Assembly (NCBI RefSeq): GCF_019207085.1
Contig: NZ_JAATOM010000032.1
Coordinates: 1-54,656, forward strand
DNA length: 54,656 nt
Source of the DNA: Variovorax sp. dw_308
Lineage (GTDB): Bacteria; Pseudomonadota; Gammaproteobacteria; Burkholderiales; Burkholderiaceae_C
Direction of reading: 5' to 3'
Shown: positions 25,015 to 35,757 of the stretch, one piece after another
How the letters are laid out: every line of letters begins with the position of its first letter
Numbering within the stretch: the stretch's first letter is position 1
Translations under genes and position numbers: made by a program
The notes under the pieces: model-generated
Told to the model about the DNA's origin: nothing
What the model saw: the letters and a program-made list of their open reading frames with translations, nothing else
The model's database searches: none

Positions 25015-26313
25015 TTGACCACGCCAACCCAGCCCGACAGGCGCCCCTTGCTGCGCAGCATGTTCGACGCAGCCGTCGCCGCGGCCCAGCCTGCCCTCTG
25101 CCTCCCACCGCATCTGCCGCCGCGACCGAAGGGCCGCACCATCGTGATCGGCGCGGGCAAGGCTTCGGCGGCCATGGCGCGCGCACTGGAAGACCACTGG
25201 GACGGCCCGCTCGAAGGCCTGGTCGTCACCCGCTATGGCTATGCCGTGCCTTGCGAACGCATCGAGATCGTCGAAGCCGCGCATCCCGTCCCCGACGCGG
25301 CGGGCTTGCAGGCCACCGAGCGCATCCATCGCCTCGTGACCGGCCTCAGTGCCGACGACCTGGTGATCGCGCTGATCTCGGGCGGTGGCTCCTCGCTGCT
25401 GGTCGCGCCCGGCCCGGGGCTCACGCTCGCGGACAAGCAGGCGGTCAACAGCGCCTTGCTCGAATGCGGCGCGAGCATCTCCGAGATGAACTGCGTGCGC
25501 CGCCATTTGTCCTCCGCCAAGGGCGGACGGCTGGCCGCAGCCTGTCATCCGGCGCGGGTGCTGACGCTGCTGATCTCCGATGTGCCCGGCGACTCGCCGA
25601 TGGACATCGCCTCCGGCCCCACCGTCCCCGACACCACCACGAGCGCCGACGCGCTGGCGATCATCGAGCGCTACCGCATCGAGGTGCCGCCTGCGGTGCT
25701 TGCCCTCCTCCAGAGCCCTGAATCCGAAAGCGTCAAGCCCGGCGACCCGCGCCTTGCGGGCTGCACGACGCGGATCATCACCGCGCCGCAGATTGCGCTG
25801 GAAGCCGCCGCCGAAGTGGCGCGGGCCGCGGGCTTCGCCACCTACATCCTGGGCGATAGCCTGGAAGGCGAGGCGCGCGACCTGGGCAAGGCAGTCGCCG
25901 GCATCGCACGCCAGGTTGCCCTGCGCGGCCAGCCCTTCCAGACGCCCTGCGTGCTGCTGTCCGGCGGCGAGACGACGGTCACTATCAGAGGCAACGGCCG
26001 CGGCGGGCGCAACGTCGAGTTCCTGCTGGCGCTGGGCGTCGCCCTCGACGGACTGCCCGGCGTGCATGCCATCGCCGGCGATACCGACGGTGTCGACGGC
26101 ATCGAGGAGATAGCAGGAGCCTGCCTCTCGCCCGACACCCTGGCACGCGCCTGGGCCCGCGGCATCCACCCACGCAAGAGCCTGGACAACAACGACGGCC
26201 ACGGCTTCTTCCAGGCGCTGGGCGACTCGGTCGTCACCGGCCCCACCCTCACCAACGTCAACGACTTCCGCGCCATCGTCATCGACGGCGCATCCACCAC
26301 TGGAAACCCATGA
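25015..26313 (+). CDS. ttuD: Glycerate 2-kinase (TtuD/GckA, MOFRL family)
   Basis: A 432-residue glycerate kinase that phosphorylates D-glycerate to 2-phosphoglycerate. Typical motifs are the N-terminal IVIGAGKASAAMA, the glycine-rich ISGGGSSLL, NCVRRHLSSAKGG, and the C-terminal MOFRL domain with GGRNVEF and GDTDGVDG. I choose the TTG at 25015, six bases after AGGAGA; the GTG at 24982 in frame lacks a ribosome site. It overlaps pyruvate kinase by four bases (ATGA), which couples glycerate use (from glyoxylate or tartrate) to pyruvate formation. Confidence 0.9.
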   Translation: MTTPTQPDRRPLLRSMFDAAVAAAQPALCLPPHLPPRPKGRTIVIGAGKASAAMARALEDHWDGPLEGLVVTRYGYAVPCERIEIVEAAHPVPDAAGLQATERIHRLVTGLSADDLVIALISGGGSSLLVAPGPGLTLADKQAVNSALLECGASISEMNCVRRHLSSAKGGRLAAACHPARVLTLLISDVPGDSPMDIASGPTVPDTTTSADALAIIERYRIEVPPAVLALLQSPESESVKPGDPRLAGCTTRIITAPQIALEAAAEVARAAGFATYILGDSLEGEARDLGKAVAGIARQVALRGQPFQTPCVLLSGGETTVTIRGNGRGGRNVEFLLALGVALDGLPGVHAIAGDTDGVDGIEEIAGACLSPDTLARAWARGIHPRKSLDNNDGHGFFQALGDSVVTGPTLTNVNDFRAIVIDGASTTGNP

Positions 26314-27734
26314 CCACGCAACGTCCCTGCAACGCCAAGATCGTCGCCACCCTTGGCCCGGCCAGCGCCGACCGTTCCACCATCGAGGCGCTGGTGCGCG
26401 CCGGCGCCGATGTGTTCCGGCTCAACTTCAGCCACGGCACGCATGCCGACCACAAGCAGCGGCTGGACCTGATCCGCTCGATCGAGGCCGACATCGGCCG
26501 GCCCATCGGCGTGCTGCTCGACCTGCAGGGGCCGAAGCTGCGTGTCGGCACCTTCGCCAACGGTCCGGTCAAGCTGGTGGAAGGCGCGGCTTTCCGCCTG
26601 GATCTCGACACCGACAAGCAAGGCGACGCCACCCGCGCCCCGATGCCGCATCCCGAGATCTTCGCGGCGCTGAAGCCCGGCGCGGAACTGCTGCTCGATG
26701 ACGGCCGGCTGCGGCTCAAGGTCCAGAAATCGGGCAAGGACTTTGCCGATACCACGGTGGTCAACGGCGGCATGCTGTCCGACCGCAAGGGTGTCAACGT
26801 TCCGGGCGTGGTGCTGCCGCTGTCGGCACTCACGAAGAAGGACCGGGCCGACCTGGACTTCGGCCTCACGCTGGGCATCGACTGGATCGCGCTGTCTTTC
26901 GTGCAGCGCCCGGAGGACATCGTCGAGGTCAAGGAGATCGTGCAGGGACGCGCGGGCATCGTCGCCAAGCTGGAGAAGCCGGCCGCCATCGAGGCGCTGG
27001 ACGCGATCCTGGCCGAGACCGATGCGGTCATGGTGGCGCGCGGCGACCTCGGCGTGGAAATGCCGGCCGAGCAGGTGCCCGCGATCCAGAAGCGCATCGT
27101 GCGCGAGTGCCGTCGCCTGGGCAAGCCGGTGATCGTCGCCACGCAGATGCTGGAGTCGATGGTGAGCGCGCCAGTGCCGACGCGCGCCGAGGCCTCGGAC
27201 GTGGCCACGGCGATCTATGACGGCGCGGATGCGGTGATGCTGTCGGCGGAGTCGGCGTCGGGCAAGTTTCCGGTCGAGGCGGTCGCGATGATGAACCGCA
27301 TCATCGAGCAGACCGAGGCCGACCCGCAGTACCGCGAAGCGATCGATGCATCGCACACGCGTCCATCTGCCAACACTGCGGATGCGGTCAGCTGGGCGGC
27401 GCGGTCGGTGGCGGGGCTGCTCGACGTGGCGGCAATGGTCGCCTACACCAGCTCGGGCTCGTCGGCGCTGCGCATGGCGCGCGAACGGCCGCGGGCGCCG
27501 ATCATCGGCATGACGCCGCGCCGCGCAACGGCACGGCGGCTGGCTCTGGTCTGGGGCGTGAACCCGGTGCTCTGCCACGACGTGATGAACGTGACCGAGA
27601 TGACCGAGGTGGCTGTCGCCACCGCATCGAAGCAGGGCTTTGCGCAGCCGGGCCAGACCATCGTGATCGCGGCCGGCATGCCCTTCGGCGCGCCGGGCAC
27701 GACCAACCTGCTGCGGATCGCGCAGGTCGAATAG
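26310..27734 (+). CDS. pyk: Pyruvate kinase
   Basis: A 474-residue pyruvate kinase converting phosphoenolpyruvate and ADP to pyruvate and ATP. Diagnostic segments: KIVATLGPAS, FRLNFSHG, DLQGPKLRVG, the catalytic KLEKPAAI with its Lys, ARGDLGVEMP and the ATQMLESM signature. The C-terminal allosteric domain is present with the small-molecule loop TSSGSSALR. It begins within the last codon of the glycerate kinase gene, so this copy is probably dedicated to glycerate/glyoxylate metabolism, with a second pyruvate kinase likely elsewhere. Confidence 0.95.
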   Translation: MTTQRPCNAKIVATLGPASADRSTIEALVRAGADVFRLNFSHGTHADHKQRLDLIRSIEADIGRPIGVLLDLQGPKLRVGTFANGPVKLVEGAAFRLDLDTDKQGDATRAPMPHPEIFAALKPGAELLLDDGRLRLKVQKSGKDFADTTVVNGGMLSDRKGVNVPGVVLPLSALTKKDRADLDFGLTLGIDWIALSFVQRPEDIVEVKEIVQGRAGIVAKLEKPAAIEALDAILAETDAVMVARGDLGVEMPAEQVPAIQKRIVRECRRLGKPVIVATQMLESMVSAPVPTRAEASDVATAIYDGADAVMLSAESASGKFPVEAVAMMNRIIEQTEADPQYREAIDASHTRPSANTADAVSWAARSVAGLLDVAAMVAYTSSGSSALRMARERPRAPIIGMTPRRATARRLALVWGVNPVLCHDVMNVTEMTEVAVATASKQGFAQPGQTIVIAAGMPFGAPGTTNLLRIAQVE

Positions 27735-27769
27735 CCGCGCGCAAGGCGGCTACGGGCTAACAGCCGTAG
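27732..27769. terminator. Overlapping hairpins between convergent pyk and the small membrane protein gene
   Basis: TAGCCG (27732-27737) pairs with CGGCTA (27747-27752), and CTACGG (27750-27755) pairs with CCGTAG (27764-27769); the two stems are mutually exclusive. They span both convergent stop codons. There is no T-run, so termination is only possible, not shown. Confidence 0.35.
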
Positions 27770-28212
27770 TCGTCGTAGCGCCGGCTGCCACGCAGCGCCG
27801 TCATGGCAAGCGCGGTCAGCAACGAGCTCGCTATGGCGGTGATCCACAGCGCCTTCACCGGTTCGTCGGCCACGAAGCGCGCGCACGACTCGTTGGCGTT
27901 GGCCACGCGCTCCTTCCAGTCGACCATCTTCCGGCCGGTCGAATTGACCGCGGCGCGGGCATAGGCCCGGCCGGTGCGCGCGGCATCGGTGGCAACCGTT
28001 TTCGCTTCGTCGGCGACCTCCGCCGCATCGTCCAGGGCCTTGTTGCCCGCGGCCTTGGCATCCTGCGCCACCGACCGGATCGAATGGGCAGCGTGACTCG
28101 CCACGCTGGCGGTGTTGGTCGCAAAGGCCTGCGCCGCGTCGGCTGCGTCGCGGCCGGTCTGCCTTGCATCGTCGGCCAGTTGGCCCGGGGTCTTGGTGTC
28201 GTCGTATTCCAT
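27757..28212 (-). CDS. Small DUF883-like helical membrane-anchored protein
   Basis: A 151-residue, Ala-rich, charged helical protein with heptad-like repeats (QLADDARQTGRDAADAAQAF) ending in one hydrophobic segment (ALWITAIASSLLTALAMTAL) and a short Arg/Tyr tail. This arrangement is that of ElaB/YqjD (DUF883) proteins, which are inner-membrane tail-anchored and may bind ribosomes or respond to stress. The start is ATG 28212; the longer in-frame extension is low-complexity. It is divergent from the aldehyde dehydrogenase gene. Confidence 0.7.
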   Translation of the reverse strand: MEYDDTKTPGQLADDARQTGRDAADAAQAFATNTASVASHAAHSIRSVAQDAKAAGNKALDDAAEVADEAKTVATDAARTGRAYARAAVNSTGRKMVDWKERVANANESCARFVADEPVKALWITAIASSLLTALAMTALRGSRRYDDYGC

Positions 28213-28362
28213 GGCTTGAGTCCCGTTTTCTGGAGGGCTGCCCAGCGCAACCCGAAACTGCAATTCCGCCGCCTGCGCGCGGCCACGGATGTGGGGCTGC
28301 GACAAAGACGGGCGTAGGCGAATGCCGGTTGGTTCAATCTGCAGCAATTGCTCCGCCCCGGC

Positions 28363-28391
28363 ACAGCGCGAAGCTTAGCGCTGTCACAGCG
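28363..28391 (+). promoter_or_regulatory. Candidate enhancer site upstream of the aldehyde dehydrogenase promoter
   Basis: ACAGCGC (28363-28369) and GCGCTGT (28378-28384) are an inverted repeat with an 8-base centre; the second arm then forms a 13-base palindrome CGCTGTCACAGCG (28379-28391) with a further half site. It lies about 75-100 bases before the sigma-54 promoter, the usual distance for an activator such as the AcoR-type protein at 33120. Confidence 0.5.
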
Positions 28392-28464
28392 ACGCGCCCG
28401 CCGAAAACGGCAAATCCATTGCCTGACAGGTACTTGCATGCGCTGGCACGCGGCGGTCGCATGC

Positions 28465-28480
28465 TGGCCCGCGCATTGCG
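28465..28480 (+). promoter_or_regulatory. Sigma-54 (-24/-12) promoter of aldehyde dehydrogenase
   Basis: TGGCCCG-CGCA-TTGCG matches TGGCACG-N4-TTGCW at all but two positions, with GG and GC correctly spaced. It is 45 bases before the ATG at 28526, leaving a short leader that includes the ribosome site. Confidence 0.72.
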
Positions 28481-28525
28481 AAGTTGTTCATGCGTTCCTT
28501 CCTCAACTTCAACGGAGATGAATTC

Positions 28526-30046
<1,521 letters not shown>

Positions 30047-30069
30047 TCGAGCCCCTGATCGAGCCCACC

Positions 30070-30477
30070 ATGGCGTCCGATGCGCAACTGACGGAGGCGG
30101 CCGCGGCCGCGGTCAGCCGCGTGTCCGTGACGCCGGCCGCTCAGGCGCTCATCGAGCGTCTGCGCGCGGAGCATGGCCCGTTGATGTTCCACCAGTCGGG
30201 CGGCTGCTGCGACGGCAGCGCGCCGATGTGCTTCGCGCTGGGCGAATTCATCACGGGCGATGCCGACATCTGCCTCGGCGAGATCGCGCAGACGCCCTTC
30301 TACATGAGCCGCTCGCAGTTCGAGTACTGGGAGCACACCCACCTCATCATCGACGCTGTGCCGGGCAACGGCGGGATGTTCTCGCTGGAGCGCCCGACCG
30401 GCCTGCGATTTCTGACGCGCTCCCGCTTGTATGAGGACGCGGAGTGGCAGGTGCTGGAGGCGCGGGGGCGGCCGTAG
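30070..30477 (+). CDS. DUF779 protein, partner of aldehyde dehydrogenase
   Basis: A 135-residue protein of the DUF779 family, typically encoded beside ExaC/AcoD-type aldehyde dehydrogenases. The cysteine-containing motif HQSGGCCDGSAPMCF and the EYWEHTHLIID segment are characteristic; the Cys/His content suggests metal or thiol chemistry, but no activity is known. The ATG at 30070 follows a short tandem repeat (GATCGAGCCC twice) and lacks an obvious ribosome site, so translation may be coupled to the dehydrogenase 23 bases upstream. Confidence 0.85.
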   Translation: MASDAQLTEAAAAAVSRVSVTPAAQALIERLRAEHGPLMFHQSGGCCDGSAPMCFALGEFITGDADICLGEIAQTPFYMSRSQFEYWEHTHLIIDAVPGNGGMFSLERPTGLRFLTRSRLYEDAEWQVLEARGRP

Positions 30478-30500
30478 CGCACTGTCCGCACTGTCACTTC

Positions 30501-30529
30501 GGTCCTTCTGTCTGCCCGACGGAAGGGCC
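30501..30529. terminator. Hairpin between convergent DUF779 and hydrolase genes
   Basis: GGTCCTTC (30501-30508) can pair with GAAGGGCC (30522-30529) with one G-U pair and a 13-base loop. Its place between two convergent stops suits a bidirectional terminator, but no T-run is present. Confidence 0.35.
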
Positions 30530-30542
30530 GGCATGAACCCTC

Positions 30543-31337
30543 TCAGTCCGAGGACAGCGACGCGAGGAATTTCTCGATCGCCGGATTGACCACGTCGGGA
30601 TGCGTCAGGTTGGCGGCATGACCGGCGCCGGGCACGGTGACGACCTCCGCATTCGGCAACGCCTTCGCCATGGCCATTGCTCGCGACAGTTCGATCGCCT
30701 GGTCGGCCTCTCCATGGACGACCAGCGTGGGCACCTTGATCTCCGCCATGCGTTCGCTGATGTCGTCGCGCGTGGCCAGCGTGGTGAAGCATTGCAGCAG
30801 GTTCACCGGCAATAGCTGCTTCCACTTGGCACGCCATGGCGCTGCGCCCGACCATCCGTCGCGGAGGATGATGTGCTCGATCACGCCGGCGTTGACGTCG
30901 GTGAGCCCGTTGCGCTGCCAGTCTTCCAGCAGCGCCTGGTGATGTGGCATCTGTGCCGGGTCTTCCTGCATGGCCTGCGTGTCGATCAACACCAGCGCGC
31001 TCACGAGCGCCGGATGGGTCAGCGCACAACGCAGCGACAGGTAGCCGCCCTGCGACATGCCCGCGAGCACGGCGCGGCGGATGCCCAGGTGGGCGAGCAA
31101 GGCGGCGAGGTCGTTGGCCGAATCGTAGTAAGTGAAAGGCGCGCACGCGTCGGTGGCAGTGCGGCCGTGGCCCCGCTCGTCCCACACGATGCAGCGGTAG
31201 CGCGACTTCAACGCAGCCACCTGCGGCTCGAACATGGTGCCGTCCATCAGCAAGCCGTGGGAGAAGACGATGGCGGGGCCGTCACCGCCGCTGTCTTCAA
31301 AGTAAAGGTTCTGTCCGTTGACCTGTGCGAAAGGCAT
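30543..31337 (-). CDS. Alpha/beta hydrolase (haloperoxidase/lactonase-like), 264 aa
   Basis: A 264-residue alpha/beta hydrolase. The oxyanion motif VFSHGLLMDG, nucleophile Ser about 95 in GMSQGGYL, Asp in HGEADQAI and catalytic His in GAGHAANL form a complete triad. It resembles the 3-oxoadipate enol-lactonase/peroxidase branch. The start is ATG 31337 with AGGAGA six bases upstream; the longer in-frame start lacks one. It lies downstream of the XoxJ-like and PedF genes on the same strand, about 115 bases away, and may share their transcript. Substrate unknown. Confidence 0.85.
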   Translation of the reverse strand: MPFAQVNGQNLYFEDSGGDGPAIVFSHGLLMDGTMFEPQVAALKSRYRCIVWDERGHGRTATDACAPFTYYDSANDLAALLAHLGIRRAVLAGMSQGGYLSLRCALTHPALVSALVLIDTQAMQEDPAQMPHHQALLEDWQRNGLTDVNAGVIEHIILRDGWSGAAPWRAKWKQLLPVNLLQCFTTLATRDDISERMAEIKVPTLVVHGEADQAIELSRAMAMAKALPNAEVVTVPGAGHAANLTHPDVVNPAIEKFLASLSSD

Positions 31338-31453
31338 GTGTTCTCCTGGATTGAAGCCCACATTGGGCACATTCGGCGACAGGCTGTCCATCCGGAGTCA
31401 CGTGGCTTGCGTGCTCCAGGCGACACACGATATGCAACGCCGCGACCTTCGCG

Positions 31454-32308
31454 TCACGCCGCCTGCCACGCCACGTTCGCCCCTTCGAAAATCTTGCGCA
31501 GTTGACCGCTCGTTCCCAACTCGTTCATCGCCGCCTGCAAGGCCTGGGCGAGATCGGTCGCGTCCTTCCTGACCGCCAGTCCCACCGCCCAGCCCTCGCG
31601 CGGCGCGCGTGGAACGGGAATGGACGCGATGGCAAAGCGCGCATCGCCGCGCAACACCGACTCCATCTCCGACGCCATGCCCGCCGCGGCTGCGAACTCG
31701 CCGCGCTGCAGGGCAAGCGCCGCCTCGACGCCATCCTTCCATTGCGTGTCGAGCTGGTTGCGGTAGGCGCCGCTGTCGGCGCCGATCATGAGCCAGCCGG
31801 CCAGCGACTGCCCCGGCACCGCGACCCGGGCGTCGCCCAGCGCGGAGAGCGTGTCGAGCCGGGGCAATCGATCGAGCCGGCGCGCCACCACGATGCGTTC
31901 CCGGTAGTACGGCGCGAGGATGTTGACCTGCGGCGTCGCTTCCATGAGCGGCCGGTCGACCGGCACGTGCAGCAGCACGTCGGCCGGGCCGTAGCCGAGG
32001 TAATGGCCCTTCCACACCATGTTGCGCAGGTCGTCGTTCATGTTCTCGTCGGCGTTGAAGGGCAGCAGCGACGCCTTCACCCCCAGCGACTGCCCGAGCG
32101 CCTGCGCGATCTGCACGTCGATGCCCTGCCCTGCCACGTGGAACGGCGGCATGTCCTTGTAGATCGCCACGGTGAGCGTGCCGCGCTCGCGGATCTTCTC
32201 CAGCGACGCTGCGTGCGCGACGGCCGAGACGCCCGAGACGGCGCCAAGGCCGGCCGCACCGAGCCAGCGCAGGCAGTCGCGGCGCGACGGTCCTTCGTTT
32301 CGATTCAT
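31454..32308 (-). CDS. Periplasmic solute-binding-like protein of quinoprotein systems (XoxJ-like)
   Basis: A 284-residue periplasmic protein with a twin-arginine signal (SRRDCLRWLG) and a family-3 solute-binding fold (GTLTVAIYKDMPPFHV near residue 43). Next to PedF it fits the quinoprotein dehydrogenase-associated binding proteins (MoxJ/XoxJ/PedF-linked), which are thought to help activate PQQ-dependent dehydrogenases rather than transport. The start is ATG 32308 with AAGGAG upstream, 25 bases after pedF, so the two are co-transcribed. No ABC permease gene is near, supporting the non-transport reading. Confidence 0.78.
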   Translation of the reverse strand: MNRNEGPSRRDCLRWLGAAGLGAVSGVSAVAHAASLEKIRERGTLTVAIYKDMPPFHVAGQGIDVQIAQALGQSLGVKASLLPFNADENMNDDLRNMVWKGHYLGYGPADVLLHVPVDRPLMEATPQVNILAPYYRERIVVARRLDRLPRLDTLSALGDARVAVPGQSLAGWLMIGADSGAYRNQLDTQWKDGVEAALALQRGEFAAAAGMASEMESVLRGDARFAIASIPVPRAPREGWAVGLAVRKDATDLAQALQAAMNELGTSGQLRKIFEGANVAWQAA

Positions 32309-32333
32309 GTCATGTCTCCTTCTGCGAAGGGTG

Positions 32334-32873
32334 TCACATCGGCTTGTCGCGACGCGTCTCCAGGTAGGCCTTGATCGACCAGATCGCCTCCTGGCTCATC
32401 ACTCCCTCGAAGGGCGGCATGTAGACCGCGCCGTTGCGCGTGCGGCCGTGGCGCACGGTGGTGAGGAAGTAGTCGTCCATCTCCTTGATGCAGGCGGCCT
32501 TCTTCGCGGCGTCCTTCAGGGCGGCGCAGTCGTTGTCGATCTTGCGCAGGTCGGGCGCGATGCCGCCCGAGATCGCCTCGATGCCGTGGCAGCGCGCGCA
32601 GTTCTGGTTGTAGGCGGAGGTGCCGATCTTGATGGCCGGCGCGCTCCCGCGATACGGGTTCTCCGGCTTCCAGTCCTTGCCCAGCTCGGGCAGGCCGGTC
32701 GTGTCCACGGCCTGCGGGGTCACGTCGCCATGCGACCAGGCCAGCGTGGCGCCGGCCATGCAGCCCACCGCCGCGAGCACGACGCCCGCCTTGCGAAGCG
32801 CCCTGCTCCATCGGCCGTTCGCACGCGTCATGGGGTCCAGCGCCCGCCCTGCCTTCGAATCGAATCTCGTCAT
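32334..32873 (-). CDS. pedF: Cytochrome c-550 PedF
   Basis: A 179-residue exported cytochrome c. After a signal segment (about 28-47), one haem site CARCH (92-96) is followed by a Met ligand in VYMPPF. The sequence and neighbours match PedF, the electron acceptor for PQQ-dependent alcohol dehydrogenases (PedE/ExaA type). The start is ATG 32873 with GGAG upstream. A sigma-54 promoter lies 42 bases before it and the activator gene is divergent at 33120. The dehydrogenase it should serve is not in this window. Confidence 0.88.
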   Translation of the reverse strand: MTRFDSKAGRALDPMTRANGRWSRALRKAGVVLAAVGCMAGATLAWSHGDVTPQAVDTTGLPELGKDWKPENPYRGSAPAIKIGTSAYNQNCARCHGIEAISGGIAPDLRKIDNDCAALKDAAKKAACIKEMDDYFLTTVRHGRTRNGAVYMPPFEGVMSQEAIWSIKAYLETRRDKPM

Positions 32874-32914
32874 CCCGGTCTCCGTTCATGTGGAAGTGAA
32901 AACACGGACGGATG

Positions 32915-32930
32915 CGCAAACGCCATGCCA
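32915..32930 (-). promoter_or_regulatory. Sigma-54 (-24/-12) promoter of pedF
   Basis: On the minus strand: TGGCATG-GCGT-TTGCG, matching TGGCACG-N4-TTGCW with correct GG/GC spacing, 42 bases before the pedF start. Its position relative to the start codon is nearly the same as at the aldehyde dehydrogenase promoter. Confidence 0.78.
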
Positions 32931-33032
32931 CGCCAAGGGTGTTGCAGGCGGGAACATAAATTGCGTTGATTGCCCTGGGTGTGGCATCCTGTGTGACGGT
33001 CAGCCGGCAGGTCGCAGGGAGGGCGGACCCCC

Positions 33033-33053
33033 TGTGTGCCAGAACGGAACACA
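33033..33053. promoter_or_regulatory. Candidate enhancer dyad between pedF and the AcoR-type gene
   Basis: TGTGTGCC (33033-33040) and GGAACACA (33046-33053) are inverted copies with one mismatch around AGAAC. It is about 105-120 bases from the pedF sigma-54 promoter and about 70 from the activator start, a suitable place for enhancer binding and autoregulation. Confidence 0.5.
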
Positions 33054-33119
33054 TGGCCGGCCACACGATGTATTGCGAACCAGACCACCTGCTCGCCTAG
33101 AAGCAGAGGAGACGAATCA

Positions 33120-35270
<2,151 letters not shown>

Positions 35271-35491
35271 GGCGCAGTGCACGCTGTACCGCCATTGCAC
35301 GGCGGTGTGCCAGCCTGGAGCACTGCCCTGTCCCGCGGGCGCCCGTGGGCGTGCCGGCATCAGGGCAATCACTGATCTTTCTGCAGGGGCTGCGCCGGGT
35401 TGCACGGGCATGCGATTTGCGCAAGTGACGCGCCCCCCCGGCAATTCCGCCCGGGGCTACAACGTGCCGCCGAGACGCCGCAGCAAAGACC

Positions 35492-35755
35492 ATGATCACG
35501 CCCGATGCGCGCCCCTGCATGTCGCCCCGGCTCCACATGCAGTTCGAGCCCACGCAGGACAGCTGGGTGCTGCTCTTTGCCGAAGGCCCGGTGCAACTCA
35601 ACGCCCCGGCCGCGGAGATCCTGCAGCGCTGCGACGGCAGGCGCACGGTGGACGAGATCGTCGCCGAGTTGGAGATCGTGTTCGCGCAGGCGCCCCTGCA
35701 TGACGACGTGGTGGTCTTCCTGAGCCAGGCGCTGCAACGCGGCTGGCTGCAGTAG
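35492..35755 (+). CDS. pqqD: PQQ biosynthesis peptide chaperone PqqD
   Basis: An 87-residue PqqD. The sequence PRLHMQFEPTQDSWVLLF, LNAPAAEILQRCDG and RRTVDEIVAEL is diagnostic. PqqD binds the PqqA precursor peptide and presents it to the radical-SAM enzyme PqqE in PQQ synthesis. Here it is alone, without pqqA, B, C or E, and only two bases before the NosR-like gene, so it may be an extra copy or a chaperone for another peptide. A Met at residue 10 (35519) is an alternative start; neither has a strong ribosome site. Confidence 0.85.
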   Translation: MITPDARPCMSPRLHMQFEPTQDSWVLLFAEGPVQLNAPAAEILQRCDGRRTVDEIVAELEIVFAQAPLHDDVVVFLSQALQRGWLQ

Positions 35756-35757
35756 GC

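Noticed and set aside
31454..32308. ABC amino-acid transporter receptor
   Set aside because: The fold is similar, but there are no permease or ATPase genes and the neighbour is PedF, so a quinoprotein helper is more likely.
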